Of a DNA stretch of 64,000 bases, positions 33,085 to 41,884 are shown one piece after another (position 1 is the first letter of the stretch; every line of letters starts with the position of its first letter). The stretch lies in the NCBI RefSeq assembly GCF_004345645.1, contig NZ_SLWS01000003.1, positions 310,001 through 374,000 on the forward strand. The letters run 5' to 3'. The stretch is from Actinocrispum wychmicini (GTDB taxonomy: Bacteria; Actinomycetota; Actinomycetes; Mycobacteriales; Pseudonocardiaceae). The notes beneath the pieces were generated by a model. It searched no databases and was not told the DNA's origin. It saw nothing but the letters and a program-made list of their open reading frames with translations. Made by a program: the position numbers and the translations under genes.

Positions 33085-34680
33085 TCAGAAAGGTTGCCGG
33101 GTGGGTTGGCAGACCACGCCCGGCCGGGGGGCCTTGAGGTTGATCAGGTAGTCGGTGGTGATCGTGTCGGCGCAGACCGACCCGCCGAGAATGGTGTGCC
33201 CGAAGGAGTCCACGCTCAGCAGCCGGGCGTTGCCCAGTTCCCGCGCCATCCGCTGGGAGAACTTGTACTGGGTGGCCGGGTCGAAGAAGTTGCCGATCAC
33301 CAGCACCGGGTTGGCGGTCGAGCGGTCCCACGGTCCGCGGTACGGATCGGGGTGCCGCAGCGGCCAGCTCGCGCAGTCCAGGGTGTCCTGGAAAGCCTGG
33401 TACCGCCCGAATGTCGGCGATTCCCGCTCCCACGACGACGCGATGAACGGCACCAGCTGCGGGACCCTGGGGAACGGCTTGTCCGTGCAGTTCACGCCCA
33501 AGTACGAGTCGTCGGACGTGTACGGGGTGTCGGCCCGCGAATCGCGTGTGGCAACCTTGTTCGTTTGGCTGAACACCTTCAGGCTGTCTACGGTATTCGC
33601 GGTCAGCGCCGAAGTCGGATGCAGGATGTTGTATACACCCTGCAGGGCCGCGGCGAGCGGCGCCAGCTGCGACGGGCTGTACAACGTGCCGGCGACCGTG
33701 CTGGTGAACGAGTCCAGCGTGATCTGGCCGCCGCCGGGCACCGCGATCGGCCCCTGCCGCAGGCGGTCGCGGATCTCGTCGAACTTCGCACGGGGGTTGC
33801 CCGCGCTGAACGCGCACTTCGGGCCTTCCACGGCGCACCGCTTCAGGTAGGCGTCCAGCGAGATCTCGAAGCCCTGGGCCCGTTCCCGGTCGTACTCCAC
33901 GCCGTTGTTGGTGCGCAGCCGCGGGTCGACGTTGCCGTCGATCACGATCGCCCTGGCCGAGCGGGCGAACATGTTGGCGTAGGTGGCGCCGATCAGTGTG
34001 CCGTAGGAGAATCCGACGTAGTTGAGCTTCCGGTCGCCGACCGCGCGGCGCAGCAGGTCGAGGTCACGGACCACGTCCGCGGTCGACATGTGCGCCAGCA
34101 GGTCGCCCGCGTTGCGCGCGCAGAAGCCGGAGTAGTCGATGCTCGCCTGGACCGTGTCGGAGATCTGTTGGCGGGTCACGGGAACGACCGTGATCCGGCT
34201 GAGGACCGCGTTCGCCTCCTCGTTGGTCTTGAAGCACCGCAACGGCGTACTGCGGGCGACGCCGCGCGGGTCGAATCCGATCAGGTCGAACCGGTCGAGC
34301 ACGGCCGGCTGGAAGATGAAGCCGCCGACCGTCGGCAGGTCGAAGCCGGGACCGCCGGGACCGCCCGGGTTCAGGAACAGCGACCCGATCCGCTGGCCGG
34401 CCTTGTTCGCCGTCCGGCGCATCAGCGCGAGCGAGATCGTCTCGCGCCTGGGGTGCTGGTAGTCCAGCGGCACCGTGTACGTGGCACAGCTGAACTGGGG
34501 GAGTTCCGCGGGGGGAACACCGTCGAGTGAGCCGGGCGGGCACGCACCCCACTGCACGGGTGCGGCCGCGGCGTCGGTGTCCGCGAGCGGGTCCGCGTTC
34601 GCCGGCACCGCGAGCCCCATGCCCGCGACCAGAATCCCGGCAACGACCGCGAACCGTGCCTTGACTGATCTTCGTGTCAC
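33085..34680 (-). CDS. Secreted tripeptidyl-aminopeptidase-like alpha/beta hydrolase
   Basis: 531 residues. A signal peptide is evident: MTRRSVKARF, a hydrophobic stretch VAVAGILVAG-like, then VPANADP as a probable cleavage region. The hydrolase core has the oxyanion loop LFLNPGGPGGPGFDLP, FDLIGFDPRGVARSTPLRC, nucleophile YVGFSYGTLIGATYA, and at the C-terminus an Asp in GNFFDPATQYKFS and the His in SFGHTILGGSVC. This is the layout of the Streptomyces tripeptidyl aminopeptidase (Tap/SlpD) family, which removes N-terminal tripeptides outside the cell. GTG start with AAGGAGGGG just ahead. Probably a housekeeping exoenzyme; a role in maturing a secreted peptide is possible. Confidence 0.88.
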   Translation of the reverse strand: MTRRSVKARFAVVAGILVAGMGLAVPANADPLADTDAAAAPVQWGACPPGSLDGVPPAELPQFSCATYTVPLDYQHPRRETISLALMRRTANKAGQRIGSLFLNPGGPGGPGFDLPTVGGFIFQPAVLDRFDLIGFDPRGVARSTPLRCFKTNEEANAVLSRITVVPVTRQQISDTVQASIDYSGFCARNAGDLLAHMSTADVVRDLDLLRRAVGDRKLNYVGFSYGTLIGATYANMFARSARAIVIDGNVDPRLRTNNGVEYDRERAQGFEISLDAYLKRCAVEGPKCAFSAGNPRAKFDEIRDRLRQGPIAVPGGGQITLDSFTSTVAGTLYSPSQLAPLAAALQGVYNILHPTSALTANTVDSLKVFSQTNKVATRDSRADTPYTSDDSYLGVNCTDKPFPRVPQLVPFIASSWERESPTFGRYQAFQDTLDCASWPLRHPDPYRGPWDRSTANPVLVIGNFFDPATQYKFSQRMARELGNARLLSVDSFGHTILGGSVCADTITTDYLINLKAPRPGVVCQPTRQPF

Positions 34681-34822
34681 GCCACCCCTCCTTGTCGCTT
34701 TCTTGGCGACGAAAGCAAAGGCCCAGCCTCACACTCCGGACCAGGCCCGGGTACCGGCGTTCGGATGGAGTAGACGGTGTGACGTTCGCATGCGGTGTTA
34801 TGGCGCCGAAAGGCAGGAACAG

Positions 34823-36034
34823 TCAGCCAACCGGCCTATCCCGCCGTAGCCGCCGCACCGCTGGTACGGCCAGGACGGCCGAGGTGGCGACGAGCTGCCA
34901 CCCGACGCCGACCGTGAGGACCGCCGAAATACTGGTGGCGTCCGAGATCGGCCCGGCCAGGGCGAGACCCACCGGCCCGACCGAGTAGGCGCCGAACGCG
35001 ATGTACGACATCACCCTGGACAACGCCTCAGGCGGAACCCGTTGCTGGACTGTGGTCAGGTACAACGTGTTGAAGATCGCGCTCCCACATCCGGCGACCA
35101 GCGCGGCGACGCAGACAACGGCCAGCGGGGCCCGCAGAGCCAACGTCGCCGACGGCATGGCCAGGGCGTAGGTCGCGACGACGGCGACGATGAGTGGCCG
35201 CCGCGGCCGTCGGCCCATGAGGAGCAGGGATCCGATTACCGAGCCGCCGCCGTAGAGCGCCACGACCAGGCCCCACGCGCTGGCGCCGCCGTAGTGCCGG
35301 TCCGCCGAGGCCGGGCCGAGGACCAGGTACGGACCCCAGACGAGCAGGTTGAACAAGGTGAACTGCAGGGTGATCGTCCACAGCCACGGATACGAGCAGA
35401 AGGTCCGCCACCCCGTGCGCAGGTCCTTCAGCACCGACGAGCCGGACGTGACCGTCGAATCGATGCGCAGGTACAGCAGGATGACGATGCTCGGCACGTA
35501 GCTGATCGCGTCGATGAGCAGGATCGCGGCGGGGGAGAGGAAGACCAACAGGACACCGGCGAGCGCCGGGCCGGCGACGTTGGTGGTCGAGTTGGCCAGC
35601 CCCAGCAACGCGTTGGCCTCGGGTAACTGCGCCGCTGGGACGAGCGACGGCGCGAGACCGTCGTACGACGGGCGGAACACCGCCTCGCCGAGTCCGCCGA
35701 ACGCGGCCAGGGTCATCATCAGCCAGAGCGTCGGGGTGCCGGCCATGAAGGCGAGCGCAAGGCCGCCCTGACTCAACGCCCGGACGCTGTCCGCGCTGAG
35801 CATGACGATGCGACGGGGGAACCGGTCGCCGAGCACACCGCCGAACAGAAGGAACAGGACCATCGGGACGATCCGCGCCGCCAGCACGAAACTGAGGTCC
35901 CGCAACGAGCCGGTGCCGTGCAGGACGGCGAACGACAACGCGACCCCGGCCATGGCCGTGCCGAGCGCGGACGTGGTGTAGCCGACCAGGAAGGACCGGA
36001 AGTTCGCGGCACGGAGAACGGCAAACCGGGTCAT
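34823..36034 (-). CDS. MFS transporter
   Basis: 403 residues with about 12 membrane segments. The N-terminus RAANFRSFLVGYTTSALGTAMA and the loop GVLGDRFPRRIVML are typical of actinobacterial EntS/MefA-like exporters. The 142 bp before the next gene upstream hold no other feature I can support. It ends 5 bp after the ECF41 sigma gene begins its own 3' end, on the same strand, so it may be the last gene of the oxidoreductase-sigma operon. Substrate unknown. Confidence 0.85.
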   Translation of the reverse strand: MTRFAVLRAANFRSFLVGYTTSALGTAMAGVALSFAVLHGTGSLRDLSFVLAARIVPMVLFLLFGGVLGDRFPRRIVMLSADSVRALSQGGLALAFMAGTPTLWLMMTLAAFGGLGEAVFRPSYDGLAPSLVPAAQLPEANALLGLANSTTNVAGPALAGVLLVFLSPAAILLIDAISYVPSIVILLYLRIDSTVTSGSSVLKDLRTGWRTFCSYPWLWTITLQFTLFNLLVWGPYLVLGPASADRHYGGASAWGLVVALYGGGSVIGSLLLMGRRPRRPLIVAVVATYALAMPSATLALRAPLAVVCVAALVAGCGSAIFNTLYLTTVQQRVPPEALSRVMSYIAFGAYSVGPVGLALAGPISDATSISAVLTVGVGWQLVATSAVLAVPAVRRLRRDRPVG

Positions 36035-36038
36035 GAAC

Positions 36039-36938
36039 CTACTCGCCGGACCCAGTCGGGTGAACCGTCCGGGCGGTCACCGCACGGAGCTTGTCCGGGT
36101 TGGCGACGTTGTGGATCTCGGTGACCCGGCCGTTGTCGTCCAGGTCCAGGGTGAGGGTGGCGATGATCCGGCCGGCGCCGGTGAACAGGATGCCCGGGGT
36201 GCCGTTGATCTCGACCAGTTCGACGCCCATCTCGGCGGGCAGGACGCCCTGGTACGGCCGGGTGCCGACACCCGCGAACCACGCGGCGACCCGCTCCGCG
36301 CCGCTGACCGGGCGCATCGCCTGGCGCACCTTGCCGCCGCCGTCCGTCCACAGTGTCACGTCCGGGGCGAGCAGCTGCATCAGGGTGTTGATGTCGCCGC
36401 CACCGGCCGCCGTCAGGAACCGCTCGGTGACTTCCCGCTGGCGGCCGCGGTCGGCGTGGAACCGGGGCCGTCGGGCCTGGACGTGACTCTGGGCGCGGTG
36501 CGCGGCCTGGCGGACCGCCTCCTCGGAGCGTTCGACCGCGTCGGCGATCTCGGGGTAGCTGAAGCCGAACGCCTCCTTCAGCACGAACACCGCCCGCTCG
36601 ATCGGGCTCAACGACTCCAGCACGACCAGCAGCGCCATCGACACGGAGTCCGCGGCGGCCACATCCTCGGCGGTGTCGGTGCTGGTCAGGATGGGTTCCG
36701 GCAGCCACGGCCCGACGTACGTCTCCCGGCGGTTGCGGGCCGAGCGCAGCCGGTCCATGGCCACGTTGGACACGATCCGCACCAGGTACGCCTTGGGGTC
36801 GGCCACCTGGGACCGGTCCGCGGCCGACCACTTCACCCAGGCGTCCTGCACCGCGTCCTCGGCGTCGGCCGCGCTGCCCAGGACGCGGTAGGCCACCGAG
36901 AACAGCAGGTTGCGGTGTTCCCCGAAGACATCGGTCAT
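36039..36938 (-). CDS. ECF41-group RNA polymerase sigma factor with SnoaL-like C-terminal domain
   Basis: 299 residues. Region 2 (LLFSVAYRVLGSAADAEDAVQDAWVKW) and region 4 (LSPIERAVFVLKEAFGFSY) form an ECF sigma factor, followed by a SnoaL_2-like extension. The extension holds both marks of ECF41: DGGGK (in TDGGGKVRQA) and NPDKL near the end. In this group the extension, not a separate anti-sigma factor, modulates activity. ATG at 36938 overlaps the stop of the oxidoreductase by four bases; the longer frame upstream is only that gene read in another phase. ECF41 factors usually control the adjacent oxidoreductase-type gene. Confidence 0.92.
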   Translation of the reverse strand: MTDVFGEHRNLLFSVAYRVLGSAADAEDAVQDAWVKWSAADRSQVADPKAYLVRIVSNVAMDRLRSARNRRETYVGPWLPEPILTSTDTAEDVAAADSVSMALLVVLESLSPIERAVFVLKEAFGFSYPEIADAVERSEEAVRQAAHRAQSHVQARRPRFHADRGRQREVTERFLTAAGGGDINTLMQLLAPDVTLWTDGGGKVRQAMRPVSGAERVAAWFAGVGTRPYQGVLPAEMGVELVEINGTPGILFTGAGRIIATLTLDLDDNGRVTEIHNVANPDKLRAVTARTVHPTGSGE

Positions 36939-38095
36939 CGGGTGTACCGACCGCCGCGACGCCACGCGAACGAACCCGCGGCCGGGTGCTTGATCAGCCG
37001 GCGGAACGCCGGCCAAGGCGCTGAGCTCACTGTTTCCTTGTACCAGACAGCCCGGCGCCCGGTCAGGCACAGCCGCTTGGGGCTGTCGTCCGGATGGGTG
37101 AACTGGATCACCGCGTCGTTTCGGCCCAGGCTCACCGGGACGTGGATGTAGCCGAACCGGAACGGCTTGGGCTGCTTCCCGCTCATCTCCCGCACGACGG
37201 ACACCGCGGCGTGCACGGCCGTCGGCATGCTGCTCTGGCAGGTGCCGTGAATGAGACCGTACGTCTGCTGGACCGCCGCCGCGTCGCCGATGGCGTACAC
37301 CTCGGGGTGCGACACCGACCGCAGCGCCGAGTCAGTGACGATGCGCCCGCGCTCGTCGACCTGGAGACCCGCGGCGGCCGCCAACGGCGACACACGCACG
37401 CCACTGGTCCACAGCACCGCGTCGGCCGCGACGCTCTCGCCGCCCGCCAACTCAACGCCGTCCGGCAACACCTTGATGATCTCGACGCCGCTGCGCACCT
37501 GAACACCGAGCCGTTCCAACGACGCGTGCATGTACGCCTTGGCCCGCGGCCCCATCACCGCGCCGGGCTCCTCCCGCCCGATCAGCACGACCCGAAGCGC
37601 CGGGTGCTGTTCAGCGATCTCGGCCGCCGCCTCCACACCGGTCAGCCCGCTGCCGCACACGGCAACGGTCGCGTCGCCGAGGCCGTCCAGCCGGCGCGCC
37701 AGCGTCTCGGCGTTGTGCGCGCTGTCCAAGGTGTACGCGTGGTCGTCGACACCAGGAACCGCGCTTGTGTCGGACACACTGCCCAGCGCGTACACGAGCG
37801 TGTCGTATTCCAGCACCCGCTCGTCGTCGACACGCACGTTGCGTGCGGCAGCGTCGACGCCGGTGACCCAGCCACACACGAACTCCGCTCCGGTACCCGT
37901 CAGCAGTTCCGGGATCCGCAGGTCGGCCAGGTCCTCCCCGGCGGCCGTCTGGTGCAGCCGCAGGCGTTCGGTGAACCGCTCAGCCGCGTTGACCACCGTG
38001 ATCCGTACGTCGTCGCGCCGCTTGGTCCGTGCCGCCAGGCTCACCGCCGCCGCCAGTCCCGCGTATCCCGCACCGAGAACCACGATCTTCCGCAT
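36935..38095 (-). CDS. FAD-dependent pyridine nucleotide-disulfide oxidoreductase (NDH-2-like)
   Basis: 386 residues. N-terminal FAD motif VVLGAGYAGLAAAVSLA, second nucleotide motif TVAVCGSGLTGVEAAAEIAE, and the FAD-closing YAIGDAAAV. It fits single-component NADH dehydrogenase-like proteins seen next to ECF41 sigma genes. No redox-active CxxC is visible. It is the first gene of an operon with the sigma factor and is probably its main target, given the promoter-like site at 38133-38160. Confidence 0.88.
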   Translation of the reverse strand: MRKIVVLGAGYAGLAAAVSLAARTKRRDDVRITVVNAAERFTERLRLHQTAAGEDLADLRIPELLTGTGAEFVCGWVTGVDAAARNVRVDDERVLEYDTLVYALGSVSDTSAVPGVDDHAYTLDSAHNAETLARRLDGLGDATVAVCGSGLTGVEAAAEIAEQHPALRVVLIGREEPGAVMGPRAKAYMHASLERLGVQVRSGVEIIKVLPDGVELAGGESVAADAVLWTSGVRVSPLAAAAGLQVDERGRIVTDSALRSVSHPEVYAIGDAAAVQQTYGLIHGTCQSSMPTAVHAAVSVVREMSGKQPKPFRFGYIHVPVSLGRNDAVIQFTHPDDSPKRLCLTGRRAVWYKETVSSAPWPAFRRLIKHPAAGSFAWRRGGRYTR

Positions 38096-38132
38096 TGCCT
38101 TGTCCCTTCTCGCGTCCAGTGACGACCACCCA

Positions 38133-38160
38133 GACGAGCAGGGACCCGACGACCGTGACC
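38133..38160 (-). promoter_or_regulatory. Candidate ECF41-type promoter
   Basis: On the minus strand GGTCACG (38160-38154), 17 bp, CGTC (38136-38133), 38 bp before the oxidoreductase start. The ECF41 consensus I recall is TGTCACA with a 16-18 bp spacer and CGTC. Five of seven -35 bases and all four -10 bases match. This would make the operon autoregulated, as is usual for the group. Confidence 0.6.
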
Positions 38161-39486
38161 TTATGTGACCGGCGTCATAGTCGATCCGGACAGGCGAGTG
38201 GGTTCGCGGCCGAGCTCCGCGTCCAGGAAACGGCGCATGAGGTCGGCTTTCAGGTCGGCGAAGTCGGGATCCTGGAACCTGTTGCGGCGCTCGTCCGGGT
38301 CCTCGGCGAGATCGAACAGGTCGCCGGTGCCGCCGCGGTGGACGGTCATCTTGTACCGGTCCTCGACGTAACTGCGCAGGTGGACCGCTGCCAGCTGGTT
38401 GCGGTGCTCCACGATCACGTGGTCACGCACCCGGTCCCGTTCGCCGCGCCACACCGGTAGCTGGCTCTCGCCCTGCATCTGGCCGGGCACCGCGATCTCC
38501 AGCGCGTCGAGCAACGTGGGCGCCAGGTCGACGTGGGCGTGCAACGCGTCCGTCCGCCTGCCCACCGGCACCCGACCGGGCCACCGCACCACGAGCGGCA
38601 CCCGAAGCAGGTCCTCGCCGTGGACCGGCCCGGCGTCGGAGCGGGCGTGGCCGTGGTCGGAGGTGAACACCACCAGGGTGTCGCCGGCCACGGCCAAGGT
38701 GTCCAGCCGGGACAGAATCCGGCCGATCTGCCGGTCCAGCAACGTGATCGAGCCGTACTGCGCCGCGATGTCCTCGCGCGGCAGGTCGGCCGCGTCGTAC
38801 ACCGCCGCGTACGGCTCCGGCACCAGGTACGGCGGCTTCGGGTCGTGGAAGCTGGCCCAGCAGAAGAACGGCCTGCCGGCCCGGACGGACGCGTCGATCG
38901 CGGCGATGGTCCGCTCGGCGGTCCAGGCACTGTGATGCAGTTCGACCGGCAGGTCCCAGGTGTGCCCCTGCGGCCCGGGCCGGAAGTACCGCCGCCAGTC
39001 CGGCACGCCGCGTTCCTCCAGCCACAGCGCGTAGTGCTGGCCGGCGTCCACCTCGCCGGCGTGGCCACGGGACAGCTCGACGTGGTCGAACCCGTAGTAC
39101 GGACCGGTCCACCCCCGCCAGAAGTCCAGGTCCAACAAGGTCGGCAGGGCCTCGACCGAGGTCTGCCCGGCGGCCGGCGCCAGCGGGGCGAAATGCGCCC
39201 GGCCGACCAGGCTGGTCGCGTAGCCCAGGTGGCTGAGCAGGCCGGACACGGTCGGCACGTCCTCGGGGAGTTTCACGCCGGTCATCCAGCAGCCGTGCCA
39301 CGCGGGATACCAGCCGGTGAGGATCGTCGCCCGGGACGGTGAGCACGTCGGGTTGGTGCAGTACGCCCGGTCGAACGCCAGCCCCTCGGCCGCCAACCGG
39401 TCCAGGTTCGGCGTCCGCAGCACCGGGGTTCGGGTGCCCAGCGCCAGGTGGTGCTGCTGTTCGCTGGTGATCAGCAGGATGTTCAT
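38161..39486 (-). CDS. Type I sulfatase (formylglycine-dependent)
   Basis: 441 residues with the sulfatase signature TCSPSRATILTG; Cys48 is the residue oxidised to formylglycine by FGE, which is not in the window. VVFTSDHGHARSDAG supplies a metal site and RVPLVVRWPG the later core motif. The N-terminal metal loop reads LLITSEQQHH, with Glu where Asp is more common. No signal peptide, so it may be cytoplasmic. The ATG at 39486 shares its A with the stop of the SARP gene (TGATG), so the two are tightly coupled, an odd pairing of a pathway-type regulator with a sulfatase. Substrate unknown. Confidence 0.88.
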   Translation of the reverse strand: MNILLITSEQQHHLALGTRTPVLRTPNLDRLAAEGLAFDRAYCTNPTCSPSRATILTGWYPAWHGCWMTGVKLPEDVPTVSGLLSHLGYATSLVGRAHFAPLAPAAGQTSVEALPTLLDLDFWRGWTGPYYGFDHVELSRGHAGEVDAGQHYALWLEERGVPDWRRYFRPGPQGHTWDLPVELHHSAWTAERTIAAIDASVRAGRPFFCWASFHDPKPPYLVPEPYAAVYDAADLPREDIAAQYGSITLLDRQIGRILSRLDTLAVAGDTLVVFTSDHGHARSDAGPVHGEDLLRVPLVVRWPGRVPVGRRTDALHAHVDLAPTLLDALEIAVPGQMQGESQLPVWRGERDRVRDHVIVEHRNQLAAVHLRSYVEDRYKMTVHRGGTGDLFDLAEDPDERRNRFQDPDFADLKADLMRRFLDAELGREPTRLSGSTMTPVT

Positions 39487-41585
39487 CAGCGCTGGGCGAC
39501 CCGGACCCGCGTGCCCTGCTCGTCCCGCGACGGCTGACGGGGACTGGGCGGCAGCCCACCCCACCAGTCGGCGGCCCGGTCGGCCGAACTGTCGGCTTCA
39601 CCGAGCAGCCAGGCCAGCCAGAACGAGCCATGCCGCACGACCGCGGCCAGGTTGCCCCACTCCGCGTCCAACCAGCGGGCCGCCTGAGCCGGCCCGTCGA
39701 ACAAGGCGCCGAACCGGGCGCCGTTCAACCAGGCGATCGCCGCGCGGGCATGCCGCAGGTACCACTGGACGAGCCGCAACACGGCCGAGGCCCGTTCGAT
39801 GGCGTCGTCGGATCGCACGGCCCGCTCGGTGGCGTAGTGGCGGACCAGCCGGTGCAGCCGGAACCGGTTCGGTGCGTACTCCTCGATCAGGTGCGCGCCG
39901 ACGAGCTGGTCGAGCGACAACTCCGCCGCGGTCGGGTCCATTCCGGCCAGCGCGGCGGCCGCGACGGAGGTGATGTCAGCGCCGGGCACCAGCCCCAACA
40001 GCCGGAACAACCGCCGTGCCCGCGCGGGCAGGCCACGGTAAGAGGGTTCGAGCGCCGCGAGCACCAGATCCGGAACACCGCTCCGCATTTCCGTCACCAG
40101 GTCGGCCACGCGCCTGCCGTCGGTGAGCCGGCTCGCGGCGGCGTGCAACGCCAACGGAAGGTGGCCGCACATCGTCGCCAGGCGGGTCGTCGCCCGCGGC
40201 TCGGCGCGTACCCGGTCCTCGCCGAGGAGGAGTTCGAGACACGTGTGCGCGTCCACGGGTTCGAGGACGTCCACCGTCATCCGACGGGCGCCTTCGCGCG
40301 CTGACAGGCCGCTGAGCCGCTGCCGGCTGGTGACCAGCACAACGGTCCCAGGCGAGCCCGGCAGCAGCGGGCGCACCTGCCCGATCGACCGTGCGTTGTC
40401 CACCACGACGAGCACCCGCCGGCCGGCCAGTGCCGAGCGGTACAGCGCCGCCGCCTGGCCGAGGTCCGCCGGGACCTGCTCGGCGGGGTGGCCCAGGGCG
40501 CCCAAGAGCAGGCCGAGCGCCTCGATCGGCGGCAGCGGGGTGTGGTCGTCACCCCGCAGGTCGACGTGCAGCTGCCCGTCCGGGAACCACCTGGCGACCT
40601 GGTGCGCCCAGTGCAGCGCCAGCGTGGACTTGCCCACCCCGGCCATCCCGTCGATCGCCGTGATCGAGCCCGTCCGGTCGCCGAGCGCCGAGTCCAGCAG
40701 CCGCAGCTCCTTGTCGCGTCCGGTGAACGGGACCGGCGCGGCCGGCAGTTCGTGCGGCACGGGCGGGTCGGGCCGGACCCAGTCGTCCGGTCCGAACGGG
40801 CTCAGCGGCTCGGCCCGTTCGTCGCGCAGGACGGCCTCATGTAATCGGGCCAGCGACGGGCTGGGTTCGATGCCGAGCTGCTCGGTGAACACCGTCCGCG
40901 TGTCCCGGTAGACCGCCAGCGCCTCGGCCTGCCTGCCGGACCGGGCCAGCGCGACCATCAGCAGGCCCCGCAGGTCCTCCTGGTACGGGTGGTCGCCCAC
41001 CAGCCCGGTCAGCTCGCCGAGGAGTTCGGCGTGCCGGTCCAGGGCGAGTTCCAGGGTGATGCGCTGCTTCAGCGCCCGGATCCGGCGCTCCTCCAACTGG
41101 TGCGCGGCCGCCACGATGGGTGGCGTGGTCAGACCGGCCAACGCCGGCCCGTTCCATAACGCGAGCGCGGCGGTGAGTTCGCCGACGGCGTCAGTGATGT
41201 CGCCCGCGGCGCTGAGTTCTTCGGCTCGGGCCACCCGGCGGTCGAACAGATCGAGGTCGAGCACGCCGTCGCCGACCTGGAACACGTATCCCGACCCGAC
41301 CGTGGTGATCAGCTCCGGGCTCAGTCCGGCGACCCGGAAAACGCGCCGCACCACCGAAATCCGGTTCTGCACGAGCACCCGGGCCCCGGCGGGCGGCGCG
41401 GTCGCCCAAGCGGCGCCGACCAACTGGTCGACGGAGGTCACCTTGCCCGCGTTCAGCATCAACGCGGCGAGCACACATTGGGCCCGCACACCGCCTAACG
41501 CGACCGTACCGGCGTCGTTTCGAACGCTCAGCGGACCGAGCAGCGTGAACCGTCCATGCGTGGCCCCCTTGGCCAACCCCCGCAT
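39486..41585 (-). CDS. SARP-family regulator with NB-ARC domain
   Basis: 699 residues. DNA-binding and BTAD domains (FTLLGPLSVRNDAG to TEQLGIEPSPSLARLHE, about 1-270), then NB-ARC with Walker A GMAGVGKSTLALHWA and VLVVVDNARS, then winged-helix and helical segments to the end, longer than the paralogue at 41885. GGAG lies seven bases before the ATG. It is divergent to that paralogue across 299 bp and co-transcribed with the sulfatase. Function as an activator of a local gene set is inferred from the family. Confidence 0.9.
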   Translation of the reverse strand: MRGLAKGATHGRFTLLGPLSVRNDAGTVALGGVRAQCVLAALMLNAGKVTSVDQLVGAAWATAPPAGARVLVQNRISVVRRVFRVAGLSPELITTVGSGYVFQVGDGVLDLDLFDRRVARAEELSAAGDITDAVGELTAALALWNGPALAGLTTPPIVAAAHQLEERRIRALKQRITLELALDRHAELLGELTGLVGDHPYQEDLRGLLMVALARSGRQAEALAVYRDTRTVFTEQLGIEPSPSLARLHEAVLRDERAEPLSPFGPDDWVRPDPPVPHELPAAPVPFTGRDKELRLLDSALGDRTGSITAIDGMAGVGKSTLALHWAHQVARWFPDGQLHVDLRGDDHTPLPPIEALGLLLGALGHPAEQVPADLGQAAALYRSALAGRRVLVVVDNARSIGQVRPLLPGSPGTVVLVTSRQRLSGLSAREGARRMTVDVLEPVDAHTCLELLLGEDRVRAEPRATTRLATMCGHLPLALHAAASRLTDGRRVADLVTEMRSGVPDLVLAALEPSYRGLPARARRLFRLLGLVPGADITSVAAAALAGMDPTAAELSLDQLVGAHLIEEYAPNRFRLHRLVRHYATERAVRSDDAIERASAVLRLVQWYLRHARAAIAWLNGARFGALFDGPAQAARWLDAEWGNLAAVVRHGSFWLAWLLGEADSSADRAADWWGGLPPSPRQPSRDEQGTRVRVAQR

Positions 41586-41884
41586 TCAGTTACTCCGTTT
41601 TTTGTTTTGTCACCAAACGTGCTTGTGGGTCAACGGAAAGGTACAACGCTTTATACGGTCCGGTGGTTCGATACGTCGATGTTGTGGGCACTTTCGGCGC
41701 AACCCGGTGAATGTCCGTCACCAGCGAGGACGACCCGAGGGTGAGTTTTGATGATCGTCTGGTGATCACCTGAGATCGCGGGGGTCGGTCATTTGGCCGC
41801 TGGGCATACGGACGGTGACCGGGCAGGATCGTTCGGTGGCCGGACGAGCCGGTCGGCGCGCTGGGTGTCAGGGAAGGGTGACGG
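41586..41884. promoter_or_regulatory. Divergent promoter region of two SARP genes
   Basis: 299 bp, A+T-richer than its flanks, between two SARP genes that point away from each other. It includes a run TTTTTTGTTTTG near 41600, TTTATAC near 41650 and a perfect 10-bp palindrome GGTGATCACC at 41761-41770. No open reading frame on either strand is supported. The palindrome is a candidate operator; SARP proteins usually bind direct heptamer repeats, which I could not identify with confidence. Confidence 0.5.
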
